From contig PLOR01000104.1 in assembly GCA_003142185.1 (NCBI GenBank), forward strand, positions 1 through 64,000: DNA of 64,000 bases, written 5' to 3'. Positions 17,621 to 26,571 of this stretch are shown piece after piece; positions within the stretch are counted from its first letter, which is position 1; each line of letters begins with the position of its first letter. A model generated the notes under the pieces. The model did not search any database and was not told the origin of the DNA. It saw nothing but the letters and a program-made list of their open reading frames with translations. A program made the translations under genes and the position numbers. The stretch comes from Bryobacterales bacterium (GTDB lineage: Bacteria; Acidobacteriota; Terriglobia; Bryobacterales; Bryobacteraceae).

Positions 17621-18294
17621 GCGGCGTCAAACTGGTGGACCTGAGCCATACGGTGGAGCATGGCATGGTGACTTACAAAGGCCTGCCCGCGCCGCTGATC
17701 TGCGACTTCCTGACGCGCGAGGCGTCGCGCGCCTTCTACGCGCCTGGCACCGAGTTTCACATTGGCCGCATCGATATGGTGGCCAACACCGGAACCTATC
17801 TGGATTCGCCGTTCCACCGCTTCGCCTCCGGTCCGGATCTGGCGCAGTTGCCTCTCGAGTCGTTGGCGAATCTCGCAGGCATCGTGGTGCGGAACCCGGG
17901 CCGCGCGATCGCGGCCACCGCGTTCGACGGGCTGGACGTCCGCGGCAAAGCGGTGCTGGTGAATACCGGCTGGGACCGCCATTGGCGCACCGATGCCTAT
18001 TTTGAGGGGCACCCGTTCTTGACCGCCGGCGCTGCGGCTTGCCTGGCCGAGCGCGGCGCGGCGCTGGTGGGAATCGATTCTTATAACATCGACGACACCG
18101 CGGATGGCTCGCGGCCCGCGCACACCATTCTGCTCGGCGCCCAAATCCCCATTTGCGAGCACCTGTGCAATCTGGGCGCGCTCCCCGGCGCCGGTTTCCG
18201 GTTCTTCGCCGTTCCGGCAAAAGTGGCCGGCTTCGGCACCTTTCCGGTGCGCGCACTGGCCGTGGTGGAGGAAGCATGTTCCGGCGAACCATAG
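17617..18294 (+). CDS. Cyclase-family hydrolase (kynurenine formamidase-like)
   Basis: A 225-aa protein of the putative cyclase / KynB family. It starts VDLSHTVEHGMVTYKGLP. The usual metal-binding motif HxGTHxDxPxH appears as NTGTYLDSPFHRF, so the first and third positions differ from kynurenine formamidase (Asn for His, Tyr for His) while Asp and the last His remain. Catalysis or metal binding may therefore be altered. It also has VGIDSYNIDDTADG, a typical family segment. The ATG overlaps the LOG gene's stop, and its own end overlaps the GNAT gene by 19 bases. Confidence 0.85.
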   Translation: MSGVKLVDLSHTVEHGMVTYKGLPAPLICDFLTREASRAFYAPGTEFHIGRIDMVANTGTYLDSPFHRFASGPDLAQLPLESLANLAGIVVRNPGRAIAATAFDGLDVRGKAVLVNTGWDRHWRTDAYFEGHPFLTAGAAACLAERGAALVGIDSYNIDDTADGSRPAHTILLGAQIPICEHLCNLGALPGAGFRFFAVPAKVAGFGTFPVRALAVVEEACSGEP

Positions 18295-18839
18295 CGCCAG
18301 GCATCGAAATTAAATTGCTCGAGCCCGGTGACGCCGAGGCCGTGTTCGCCGCCGCCGGCCGCGACCGCGCCTATTTGCGCGAGTGGCTGCCGTGGGTAGA
18401 CCGCACCCAATCGGCCGAGGATGTGCGCCAATTCATCGAAGAGGTGGTGAGTCCGCAATGGACGGATAACCGCGGCCCGCAATGCGGCATTTGGGTGGAT
18501 GGCTCGCTCGCCGGTTCTGTCGGCTGCCATGCCATCGATTGGACGAACCGCGCGTGCAGCCTCGGCTACTGGATCGAATCCCGCCGCCAGGGGCAGGGAA
18601 TCGTCACCCGCTCGGTAGCCGGGATGCTGAATTACCTTTTTGAGGAGATGCTCCTGCACCGCGTGGTGATCCAATGCGCCGTCGGCAACCACCGAAGCTG
18701 CGCCATTCCCGAGCGCCTTGGCTTCACCAAGGAAGGTGTGCTCCGCCAGGCCGGGCACGTTGGCGACCGCTGGGTCGATCTGGCCACCTGGAGCATCCTG
18801 GAAGACGAATGGCCCCCAGTGGCGCAGCTGCGTACCTGA
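18276..18839 (+). CDS. GNAT N-acetyltransferase, RimJ/RimL type
   Basis: About 187 aa, with the GNAT acetyl-CoA fold of the ribosomal-protein-acetylase subfamily. IKLLEPGDAEAVFAA opens the domain. SLGYWIESRRQGQGIVTRSV carries the Q/RxxGxG/A pyrophosphate loop. HRVVIQCAVGNHRSCAIPERLGFTKEGVLRQ is the typical C-terminal half. GGAGGA at 18267-18272 supports the start. It is the last gene of the overlapping lpxD-LOG-cyclase run. The acetylated substrate is unknown. Confidence 0.9.
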   Translation: MFRRTIAPGIEIKLLEPGDAEAVFAAAGRDRAYLREWLPWVDRTQSAEDVRQFIEEVVSPQWTDNRGPQCGIWVDGSLAGSVGCHAIDWTNRACSLGYWIESRRQGQGIVTRSVAGMLNYLFEEMLLHRVVIQCAVGNHRSCAIPERLGFTKEGVLRQAGHVGDRWVDLATWSILEDEWPPVAQLRT

Positions 18840-18871
18840 GTTTCTTCACACGCTATCCGCCGACGCCACAA

Positions 18872-18898
18872 GTGGGGCAGGCGCTTTCGCCTGCCAAC
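18872..18898 (+). repeat. 27-bp dispersed palindromic repeat, copy 1
   Basis: A 27-base unit with core GGCAGGCGCTTTCGCCTGCC forms a perfect 8-bp hairpin with a CTTT loop, flanked by GTGG and AAC. The same 27 bases occur twice more, as an inverted pair, at 56422-56490. Confidence 0.8.
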
Positions 18899-19002
18899 CG
18901 CCGCCTTTCAAACCGTTCCATTCCCCTTCCCTTTTCCTTCCCTTTTCCACGCCACGCAACCCCGGACCTGCTAGAATCAATACCAGCAGTAATGGGGGGA
19001 CC

Positions 19003-20604
19003 ATGTCCGATCTCACGGCAGGCGGCGCTAGCCAGCGCAGGGACCCAATCACTCTCTTGCACGAAAGCGAAAAGTTGGTCATGGCGCTGCTGCAGTCAGC
19101 GTCACAAGCGATTCTGAGCATCGATCGTACTGGCCGTATTGTGCTCGCCAACCCCAAGACCGAGGAGATGTTCGGCTATACCGGCGAGGAGTTGCTCGGC
19201 GCCCGAATTGAAATTCTGCTCCCCGAGTCTCAGCGCCGCGCTCACGGACGCGACCGCGAAGAGTACTTCACGCGGCCGCGCGTCCGTCCGATGGGCATTG
19301 GAATGGACCTCGCCGGCCGGCGAAAGGACGGAACCGAGTTTCCGGTCGAGATCAGCCTCAGCTACGTCGAGACCACCGAGGGCGTGTTCGCGATCGCCTT
19401 CGTCAACGACATCAGCGACCGCAAGCAGCTCGAAGACCGGCTGCTGCAGGCGCAGAAAATGGAAGCCGTGGGAAGGCTCGCGGGCGGCGTGGCGCACGAT
19501 TTCAACAATATGTTGACCGTGATCGCCGGCTACAATCGCATGATCCTCGATGACCTTTCGCCGCTCGATCCATTGCGGGGCTGTGCCGAAGAGGTGCTCA
19601 AGGCGGCCGACCGCGCTGCCGCACTGACTCAGCAGCTATTGGCTTTCAGCCGCCGCCAAGTCATGCGGTCCTGCGTGATGAATGTGAACACCACGGTCGA
19701 GCACACCGAGAAGATGTTGCGCAGGCTGATCGGCGAAGACATCGAGCTGGTTCTCAGCCTGTCGGCGGACATCGGCAATATCAAGGCGGACCCGAACCAT
19801 ATCGAGCAGGCGATCGTCAATCTGGCGCTCAATGCCCGCGATGCGATGCCGAAGGGCGGCCGCATCACCGTGGAAACAGCCAATACATACCTGGATGAGA
19901 CCTACGCGCGGACGCACCTCGGCGTGAAGCCCGGCGAGTTTGTCATGGTGGCCGTCAGCGACACCGGCCATGGCATGGATGCCGAGACGCGCCGGCGCCT
20001 CTTCGAGCCGTTTTTCACCACCAAGGAAAAGGGCAAAGGCACGGGCCTGGGGCTGGCCACCGTGTATGGCGTGGTTAAGCAACTCGGCGGCGATATCTGG
20101 GTTTACAGCGAACCCGGCCAGGGCACTACCTTCAAGCTCTACTTCCCGCGCGTCACCGAAACTGCCAGTCTGCCACCGGCCAGTCCCGTGGAGGCGAATC
20201 GAGCGCCGTCCACCGAGACCATTCTGGTGGTCGAAGACGAACAAGCCGTGCGCGATCTCACGGTGAAGATACTGCGGAAACTGGGTCACACTATTCTGGC
20301 CGCGGCCAACGGCGCCGAGGCCATCGAAATCGCCACGTCCTATCCCGGCCCTATCGCTCTCTTGCTGACCGACGTGGTGATGCCGAACATGAGCGGCCGC
20401 CAGGTGGCGGACCATCTGCTCAAACTCAGACCCGACTTGAAAGTGCTTTACCTGTCCGGTTACACCGACAACACCGTGATTCACCACGGCGTGCTGGATC
20501 ACGGCGTCGAATTCCTTCCCAAACCCTTCAGCCGGGAAGCCCTGGCGAGAAAGATTCGCGACGTGCTGGGATCTCGCCCGCCGCCCGCCGAACCGCGGTC
20601 CTGA
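19003..20604 (+). CDS. PAS-containing hybrid histidine kinase with C-terminal receiver
   Basis: A soluble hybrid kinase of 533 aa. The order is a PAS domain (about 25-145, ILSIDRTGRIVLANPKTEEMFGY), a dimerisation/phosphoacceptor helix with His165 in GGVAHDFNNML, an ATPase domain (NLALNARDAMPKGG N-box, DTGHGM G1, KGKGTGLGLATVYG G2) and a receiver (ILVVEDEQ, phosphoacceptor Asp457 in LLLTDVVMPNM). There are no membrane segments, so the stimulus is probably cytoplasmic and sensed by PAS. The ATG at 19003 has GGGGGA before it; longer in-frame starts run into the upstream repeat. No separate response regulator is adjacent. Confidence 0.93.
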   Translation: MSDLTAGGASQRRDPITLLHESEKLVMALLQSASQAILSIDRTGRIVLANPKTEEMFGYTGEELLGARIEILLPESQRRAHGRDREEYFTRPRVRPMGIGMDLAGRRKDGTEFPVEISLSYVETTEGVFAIAFVNDISDRKQLEDRLLQAQKMEAVGRLAGGVAHDFNNMLTVIAGYNRMILDDLSPLDPLRGCAEEVLKAADRAAALTQQLLAFSRRQVMRSCVMNVNTTVEHTEKMLRRLIGEDIELVLSLSADIGNIKADPNHIEQAIVNLALNARDAMPKGGRITVETANTYLDETYARTHLGVKPGEFVMVAVSDTGHGMDAETRRRLFEPFFTTKEKGKGTGLGLATVYGVVKQLGGDIWVYSEPGQGTTFKLYFPRVTETASLPPASPVEANRAPSTETILVVEDEQAVRDLTVKILRKLGHTILAAANGAEAIEIATSYPGPIALLLTDVVMPNMSGRQVADHLLKLRPDLKVLYLSGYTDNTVIHHGVLDHGVEFLPKPFSREALARKIRDVLGSRPPPAEPRS

Positions 20605-20905
20605 TCGCCGCTTCGTGGCGCATGCATTGCTGCGTGCTACGTCGAGATTCAGCTCGACCCCTCGAGTTTCTACATTTCCGAGCGCATGGGGATACATAGC
20701 CAGCCGCCGGGTTCCCACCTCCATGTCGCACGCCAGATGACCCGATTGGGCGCGGTTTGCTGCGTATGGAGATAAGTACGGTAAGACCGGGCGGAGAGCG
20801 GCGCTGCCAGCGAGGATACGGATGCGCCCGGCCAGGCAGTCCCCAGGCGGACACCCGATTGGTCGCCAGCGAGCGAGTTTCTCGGAGGACGGCAAGCCGG
20901 CGTGG
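20605..20905. other. Convergent intergenic region, no gene seen
   Basis: This lies between the hybrid kinase gene and the native stop of the Yip1-domain gene. A minus-strand frame runs through it only because of the frameshift at 20957-20960; its translation here is Arg/Pro-rich and unlike protein. Confidence 0.5.
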
Positions 20906-21656
20906 CTAGCTCATGAAGCCAGCCCACGCCGACTTGCCGAGCACGTAGACCGCCCAGGGGAAGCACCACGGCGAAGACCGCGCCCCCGAACGTCAGCTTC
21001 TTGCCCGCCGCCGCTTTCAGGCCGACGGCCATGAGCAAAATCGTCCAAAAGGAAAACAGGTCGAGCGAGGTGGCCAGCGAGTACAGGAACTTCGAGCTTG
21101 TTCCCGGGTCCATGAAAGCCCCCGGGTTGAACACCAGCATGTTTTGCACGTTGACTTCGTCCGGGTTCTTCAGGTACAGCACCACAATCGTCAGGATCGA
21201 CGAGATCAGCCCGGTGAGGCTCGCATAACACACCACCGCAAAAACCTGTTTGAAGCGGACCCCCGCGGAGAAAATCCCCGATGCCACGCCTAGCAGGACG
21301 CCGGCCATGATCACATAGACCAGCGGCACAAAAACGATGCCGACGTAGCCCATGATCGACGCGATTTTGACGCCCATCGCGACCCCCTGCTCGCGCTGCT
21401 CCGGCGTCATCTGCTGTGCCCGCGAGCTGGATTCCATGCCATGCCGAACGATGCGTTCCCAGCCGATGCGCTGCGCCATGGTCATGCTCACCGCCAGGGC
21501 GGCGATCATGATCAGCACCAACGGCACAATCCAGGAGGGCCGTTGGGCGATGTCCTGAAACGTTTTCTTGGGGTCGAAGAAGACCCCGGTGATTCGCGAG
21601 AATTCGCCCATTCCCGCTGGGGCCGGCTCGACGGCCGGGGAGTTTTCGGGTGTCAT
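20906..21656 (-). pseudogene. Yip1-domain membrane protein gene with a one-base frameshift near its end
   Basis: The protein starts MTPENSPAVEPAPAGMGEF and has the Yip1-type membrane domain with about five hydrophobic helices (WIVPLVLIMIAALAVSMTMA, IVFVPLVYVIMAGVLLGVASG, FAVVCYASLTGLISSILTIVV). It then reads AVFAVVLP and shifts. On the minus strand the codons CTT CCC CTG carry one extra C (GGGG at 20957-20960 on the plus strand). Removing it gives WAVYVLGKSAWAGFMS and a stop at 20906-20908, the usual end of this family. Without correction the frame runs on as nonsense. Either a real lesion or a homopolymer error. Function unknown; members lie in the inner membrane. Confidence 0.75.
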
Positions 21657-21743
21657 ATCTTTGGTGATTGTACGCCATTCCCGGCAGTTTGTTCCATGGA
21701 ACATTCCGAGCCGCCACTGCGTAAGCCGAAAACGAGGGTTTTC

Positions 21744-22676
21744 ATGCGCGCTTTGCTTGTTCCGCCCGTGCTGGCAGCCATGTTGACGCTGGCCGGCTGC
21801 GATATTGACGATTTCAATGGCAACTGGCAACACTTCAGCCGCGATTTTCACTACAGTTACCCGTGTGCCCCGGGCAGCCGGATCTCGGTCGAGACGTTTA
21901 ACGGTTCGGTCGAGGTTACGAGTTGGGATGAGAACAGCGTCGAGATCGGTGGAACCAAGTACGGCCCCACGCAGGCTGCCGCCGATAGCCTGCGTATCGA
22001 CATCGACCGCTCTACCGGGTCTGTCTCCATCCGCGCCGTCCGGCCGGTGGAGCGGCGCAACAACCAGGGCGCGCGGTTCGTCATCAAGGTTCCGCGCGCG
22101 ACTGTGATCGAGCGCATCACCGCCAGCAACGGCGCCATCCACACCACAGATGGCGTGGGGCCGTCGCATTTCCGCACCAGCAACGGTTCGGTGCGTGTGG
22201 AGCGCCTTCACGGCAGGCTGGACGCGGAGACCTCGAATGGCCCAATCGAGCTGGTGGATCTGGAGGGCGACGCCCAACTTCGAACCTCGAACGGCCACGT
22301 GGATGTTCGGGAACTACGCGGCTCGCTCGACGCCACTACCAGCAATAGCGCGATCACGGCGGAGATCGACCGCTCCTCGAGCGACGTGCGCGCCACCACC
22401 AACAATGGCTCGATCGATCTCGAACTGCCTGCGGATTTCGCGGCTGGGATTCGCGCCCACACCTCCAACAGCTCGATTACGGTCCACCTGCCGTCCAGCA
22501 CCAACGCCCATGTGATCGCCTCTACCAACAACGACTCCATCAGCTCGGAATTCGAAATGAAGGTGCATGGCGAAATCAGTAAGAATCACCTGGAGGGCGA
22601 CATAGGAAAGGGCGGCCCGCTGGTCGATCTCGACACTTCCAACGGCGGCATCCGGATTCTGAGGGGCGGAAGGTAG
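21744..22676 (+). CDS. DUF4097-type beta-helical lipoprotein
   Basis: A predicted lipoprotein of about 310 aa: MRALLVPPVLAAMLTLAGC gives a signal II peptide with Cys19. The body consists of repeating short beta-strand units around SNG (ITASNGAI, FRTSNGSV, AETSNGPI, LRTSNGHV, TTSNSAI), the pattern of DUF4097 adhesin-like beta-helix domains. The ATG at 21744 with GAGGG before it is preferred to the in-frame ATG at 21696, which would add 16 residues before the signal. It is transcribed divergently from the Yip1-domain gene. Function unknown. Confidence 0.85.
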   Translation: MRALLVPPVLAAMLTLAGCDIDDFNGNWQHFSRDFHYSYPCAPGSRISVETFNGSVEVTSWDENSVEIGGTKYGPTQAAADSLRIDIDRSTGSVSIRAVRPVERRNNQGARFVIKVPRATVIERITASNGAIHTTDGVGPSHFRTSNGSVRVERLHGRLDAETSNGPIELVDLEGDAQLRTSNGHVDVRELRGSLDATTSNSAITAEIDRSSSDVRATTNNGSIDLELPADFAAGIRAHTSNSSITVHLPSSTNAHVIASTNNDSISSEFEMKVHGEISKNHLEGDIGKGGPLVDLDTSNGGIRILRGGR

Positions 22677-22717
22677 CGCCAGGCGTTACTTGCCGTTCGA
22701 CTCACCAGAGCATGAGG

Positions 22718-23044
22718 CTACCAATACCGCATGTCCAGCTTGGCCGCCGGGTTCGCAATCTTCTGAGCCACCATCGGCGCCATCAATACCGCTGAAAACC
22801 AGAGGGTTTGCGTCGCATACCGTGCCCATGGTGCTTCCGCTACCCACCCGTATGGGATTGTGTGCATCGCGTATTGAGCCACGCCACCGCAAATCAACCA
22901 GAAGGACAAGGCCATAAGGAACGAAGCCCTACGGCAGCGCTTGGCTGACCAGCGTTGGGATCTTGCAACCAAACCAATGGTAAGTCCCGGAATCGATGTT
23001 GTCAGCGCAACAAGAGATGCCCAGAGTCCGATTCTGATAGACAT
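22718..23044 (-). CDS. Small hypothetical membrane protein
   Basis: About 108 aa with three or four hydrophobic segments (IGLWASLVALTTSIPGLTIGLV, FLMALSFWLICGGVAQYAM, TLWFSAVLMAPMVAQKIA). I do not recognise the family. The start is placed at MSIRIGL because the hydrophobic region begins there; the ribosome binding site is weak. It ends near the DUF4097 gene, convergent with it. Bases 23045-23302 upstream show no gene. Confidence 0.5.
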   Translation of the reverse strand: MSIRIGLWASLVALTTSIPGLTIGLVARSQRWSAKRCRRASFLMALSFWLICGGVAQYAMHTIPYGWVAEAPWARYATQTLWFSAVLMAPMVAQKIANPAAKLDMRYW

Positions 23045-23302
23045 ACTCGCCCGCAGATTAGCACAACCGGAAAAGGGGTGTGACGTCGGCTTGTTCGCAC
23101 GTGGCACCAGCGGTCGGTTAGCTCACAGGACATGGCGAGTCAAGCGTATCAATGCCAGCGGCTTTCCCGAGAAGGTGCAGGGCGAATGCATCGGGCCAAT
23201 GACAAGGCCGATCAGGGATGCCGGCTCGCCTGCGCTCCGGGCCGTTGCAGGCTACCGTGCCGCAGTCAGACGATCTTGTAATCGAAGAAAGGTTCGTGCG
23301 CC

Positions 23303-23683
23303 TCAAAGCTGGCTGATGATGATGCGATGGACCTTGATCAGCAGATCGACCTCCTGGCGCGGGACTTCGAGCAGCGAGGCGATCCGTTCGGGGGGATCGC
23401 CGCGACGGTGCATGCGCAGAACCTGCGCCCGTTTGTTCAGATTCAACGCGGCCCTGCCGGCATCCGGGGCGGCTTCCGCTGGTTGCCTGCGGAGATCGGC
23501 GGCTTGTTGCTCCAGGTTTTCGAAGCGGGCCACCAGAGCCTCCATGTTGACTTGGATATTCGCTCCCAAAGCGGCGGTCCGGCGGGCGGCGCCGATCGCC
23601 AGGCGCGCCAGCAGCAGGGCCGTCCCGCCACACACGACGGCCACCAGAAAGGCGGCCGAGAACACGATGAGGCAGGTGTTCAT
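23303..23683 (-). CDS. Flagellar-operon membrane protein with DUF2802-like C-terminus
   Basis: A 126-aa protein with one N-terminal transmembrane helix (LIVFSAAFLVAVVCGGTALLL), a coiled-coil stretch (EALVARFENLEQQAADLR) and a C-terminal helix-turn-helix-like segment (RAQVLRMHRRGDPPERIASLLEVPRQEVDLLIKVHRII). Such anchored proteins (DUF2802/DUF6115) are found at the ends of flagellar operons in other phyla. Their role is not established. Its ATG overlaps the stop of the FliN-domain gene (ATGA at 23680-23683). It is the last gene of the minus-strand flagellar run. Confidence 0.75.
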   Translation of the reverse strand: MNTCLIVFSAAFLVAVVCGGTALLLARLAIGAARRTAALGANIQVNMEALVARFENLEQQAADLRRQPAEAAPDAGRAALNLNKRAQVLRMHRRGDPPERIASLLEVPRQEVDLLIKVHRIIISQL

Positions 23684-24558
23684 GGGATGCTCCGCAAGCG
23701 TTCGTTGCGGCTGGCGATTTCCTGGATCTTCACGCCATAGTTGCCCTCCACGACCACCACTTCACCGCGCGCGATCAGGCGCTGATTGACCAGCACTTCC
23801 ACAGGGTCATTGACGTCGCGGTCCAGTTCCACGATCGACCCGGTGGTCAGCTTGAGGACTTCCTTCATGGGGAGGCGCGTTTTACCGAACGAGATGCTGA
23901 CCGGAAGGTCGACATCGAGGAGCAGGCCGATGGTCCGCGAGTTCAAAGCCAACTGGCCGGCGTCGCTCGTATATTCGGCGCGCGCCGGCTCGGCTTGGGC
24001 TGGCTCACCAGCGGGCGGGGCGGCGATCAGCGACAGTAGGATTGGGCTGAACGCCACCAGCAACGGCGGTTGTGCGCCATCCGCGAATGTGAGCGAGACG
24101 GAGGCCCATTCGGTCGATTCCGGTGCCGCTTCGCGCTCGGCGCCGGTGCCGCAAGTGATCTCGCGGCCCAGCAGGCCACCGATCGATCGGGCCATCGCGG
24201 ACAGGGATTGCCCCAGAATCTCGAACCAGGTGTTTTGGGCCTCACTCGAAGCCACCGTGTCGAGGCCGGCGGCCTTGAGGGTCAGCGTCCCGACACGCTC
24301 CCAGGTGGGTTGCGGAGAACCGATCCACGCAAGGGCGCCGGACGCCGCCGAGAAGGGATGCTCCCACCAGAGGTATGGGTATTCTCCGGACGCCACCTCA
24401 GCGGCTGTGCCGCCGACTGCCTGCCAGGCGACCTGGGGCCGCTGGTCGGTCATGGAAGCCAATACCTGCGCCAGGTCTTCGGTCCACTGATTGAGGACGC
24501 CGCCGGCTCTACCGGTCGCCTCAAGCGCATTGGTTCGACTCTTGTCGCCCGGGCTCAT
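23680..24558 (-). CDS. FliN/FliY-like flagellar switch protein with extra N-terminal domain
   Basis: About 292 aa. The last 80 residues are a clear FliN/SpoA domain (LLLDVDLPVSISFGKTRLPMKEVL...VELDRDVNDPVEVLVNQRLIARGEVVVVEGNYGVKI). The first 200 residues contain Trp-rich and FEILGQSLSAMARSIGGLLGREI segments that recall the middle domain of FliM/FliY/CheC. A small stand-alone FliN is also present at 31793-32038, and no FliM is seen in the window. This protein may therefore take the FliY/FliM place in the rotor. The start is MSPGDKSRT, overlapping the sigma-factor stop (ATGA). Confidence 0.88.
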   Translation of the reverse strand: MSPGDKSRTNALEATGRAGGVLNQWTEDLAQVLASMTDQRPQVAWQAVGGTAAEVASGEYPYLWWEHPFSAASGALAWIGSPQPTWERVGTLTLKAAGLDTVASSEAQNTWFEILGQSLSAMARSIGGLLGREITCGTGAEREAAPESTEWASVSLTFADGAQPPLLVAFSPILLSLIAAPPAGEPAQAEPARAEYTSDAGQLALNSRTIGLLLDVDLPVSISFGKTRLPMKEVLKLTTGSIVELDRDVNDPVEVLVNQRLIARGEVVVVEGNYGVKIQEIASRNERLRSIP

Positions 24559-25310
24559 ACGGCGATGACTCCTCTGGTGATTGGCCACTGCGCCGCCAGG
24601 TGGCTTCGCAGGCGTAGAATCGCCTGCGACTTGAGCTGGGATATGCGCGATTCGTGAAGGTTGACCACCTGGGCGATCTCGCGCAGCGTGAGTTCCTCAT
24701 TGAAGTAGAGACTGAGCACCGTCCGCTCGATCTGGGGAATTCCATCAATCCCGGCCGCCAGCAGCCGTTCCAGTTCCGCGCGTTCAAGGAGGCTGGAAGG
24801 CGAGTTGTCCTGCCCGTCGGCGATGTAACGCAGCAGGTCTCCGGAGCCTTCGCCGGAGGCATACTCCAGACTGGCGATGTTCAAGCCGCGGGTTTCCACC
24901 AGCCACTCATGGTATTCGTCGAGCGTAACGCCGAGCTCGAACGCGATTTCCTCTTCGGTTGGACTGCGCTGGAGACGCTGCTCGGCCTGGCTCACGGCGG
25001 TTTCGATCTGTTTGGCTTTGCGGCGTTTCTGCCGGGGAGCCCAATCCAAGCCGCGCAGGCTGTCGAGGATGGCCCCGCGAATCTTGTATTCGGCGTAGGT
25101 TTTCAGCTTCACGTTGAAGCGCGGGTCGAAGTTATCAATCGCCGAGATCAGGCCCAGCACACCGGTCGAGACCAGGTCTTCCAGGCTGATGTTTTCCGGC
25201 AGCCGCTCCTGAATCCGCCGCGCGATGAGCCGCACTTGGGGCAGGTGCTGCAGAATCAGCCGCTCGCGTTCTTCTTCGCCGATCACCTCAGGCGCCATAG
25301 GGGAATACAT
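24555..25310 (-). CDS. fliA: FliA-type flagellar sigma factor (sigma-28)
   Basis: A 251-aa sigma-70-family protein of the FliA/WhiG type. Region 2 is visible as DLVSTGVLGLISAIDNFDPRF and TYAEYKIRGAILDSLRGLDWAPR, region 3 as RSPTEEEIAFELGVTLDEYHEWL, and region 4 as LTLREIAQVVNLHESRISQLKSQAI. It would direct RNA polymerase to late flagellar genes. The ATG at 25308-25310 is used; a second in-frame ATG at 25298 is possible. It lies 28 bases after flhF. The flhG gene often found between these two is absent. Confidence 0.93.
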   Translation of the reverse strand: MYSPMAPEVIGEEERERLILQHLPQVRLIARRIQERLPENISLEDLVSTGVLGLISAIDNFDPRFNVKLKTYAEYKIRGAILDSLRGLDWAPRQKRRKAKQIETAVSQAEQRLQRSPTEEEIAFELGVTLDEYHEWLVETRGLNIASLEYASGEGSGDLLRYIADGQDNSPSSLLERAELERLLAAGIDGIPQIERTVLSLYFNEELTLREIAQVVNLHESRISQLKSQAILRLRSHLAAQWPITRGVIAV

Positions 25311-25338
25311 AGGCGTTCGCTCTTTTGCGTTGGGCTGC

Positions 25339-26487
25339 TCAGGCCACCGAAGCAGCCTGGCTGGCGGGCGTGCCGAGGAGCCGCTCCACCAGCCGGTCCC
25401 ACGTGACAGCTTCCAGATCTTCCGGAATGCGCTGGCCATTGGCGAAGAACGACAACGGTTTCCCGGTGCGCGCGGCTTCGTTGAAAATCGGGCCGAGCGA
25501 CTCGGTTTCGTCCAGTCTGGTAAACAGCATCCGCTGCGGCCGGAAGATCTCAAATCGATCCACCATGCGAGTTACATCGGCGGCTTTCATCGAGGACGAT
25601 AGGACCAAATGCGTGTCGATGTCGCTGCGGGAAGAAAGAAAATGCGCCAATCCGCAGTCGGCTTCCATATCGGCCGGACCGAACCCCGGAGTGTCGATCA
25701 AGATCAGATCCTTGCCGCGGTTCTCCTCAATGGCCTGGGCCAAGGCGCCGACGGTTTCGAGCACCTGAAGCCCGACACCGAGGATGGCCGCGAAGGATCG
25801 CAGTTGCGCGGCGGCGGCGATGCGGAACGTGTCGACGGACAAAAGCACCACCGGACGCCGGCTGGCGAGACCGTATTGAACGGCCAGCTTCACCAGCGTC
25901 GTGGTCTTGCCCGAGCCGGACGGCCCGACCAGGGCTGCCACTCGGGGCGGGGATTCGCCCCGGCCCAAGCTGGGCTCGACGGTGAAGCGGGAACGGACTT
26001 CCTCCACCAGGGCCTGACGCCAATTAGCCTTCTCCTCGCTCTGCGCCGCCCGCGGCACCGTGGTGCGCGCCGCCGAGACTCGCGCTTCAGCCGCCTCGAC
26101 GATTTCGCGAGCCAGGCTGGGCAGCACTTCCTGGGCGGCCAGCGCGGCGTAGGCCTCCGATGCCGTGGGTGACACTCCGCTCCAGCGGGCGGGCGCAAAC
26201 GCCGAGCGCACCAGAGCGCGCCGCATGCCCTCCAGTTCGTTCTTGAGGCTGGCGACGTCGATCGCCAGCCGGTCGGCGTTCCCACCTTGTAGCTGGACTT
26301 GCGCGGCAGCGCCTTCCGCCTGGCCGGGGGCATTTTCGGCCGCGAAAACGACTTCGTATTCCCCCAGGTGGCGGGCCTCGGGCGGAGCTTTGCGACTGTT
26401 CACCAGCATCGCCTCCGGCCCCAGTTCCTGGCGCGCCTGTGCCATGGCGTCTTCCACGGCGGCAGCGAAATAGGACTTGATCCTCAT
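25339..26487 (-). CDS. flhF: Flagellar biosynthesis GTPase FlhF
   Basis: An SRP-type GTPase of about 382 aa that places and numbers polar flagella. The N-terminal B-domain starts MRIKSYFAAAVEDAMAQARQELGPEAMLVNSR. The G domain has the P-loop LVGPSGSGKTTTLVKLA, DTFRIAAAAQLR, IDTPGFG and TRLDETES. The ATG at 26485-26487 is preceded by GAGGTG. Its usual partner flhG is not in the window. Confidence 0.95.
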   Translation of the reverse strand: MRIKSYFAAAVEDAMAQARQELGPEAMLVNSRKAPPEARHLGEYEVVFAAENAPGQAEGAAAQVQLQGGNADRLAIDVASLKNELEGMRRALVRSAFAPARWSGVSPTASEAYAALAAQEVLPSLAREIVEAAEARVSAARTTVPRAAQSEEKANWRQALVEEVRSRFTVEPSLGRGESPPRVAALVGPSGSGKTTTLVKLAVQYGLASRRPVVLLSVDTFRIAAAAQLRSFAAILGVGLQVLETVGALAQAIEENRGKDLILIDTPGFGPADMEADCGLAHFLSSRSDIDTHLVLSSSMKAADVTRMVDRFEIFRPQRMLFTRLDETESLGPIFNEAARTGKPLSFFANGQRIPEDLEAVTWDRLVERLLGTPASQAASVA

Positions 26488-26571
26488 CGAATGCACCTCG
26501 CCCGGCGGGCGCGCGAGCTCGCCGGTCATTGAGGTTGATCGGCGGAACGGGAGTTTTCCTGTAGAGCGAGA

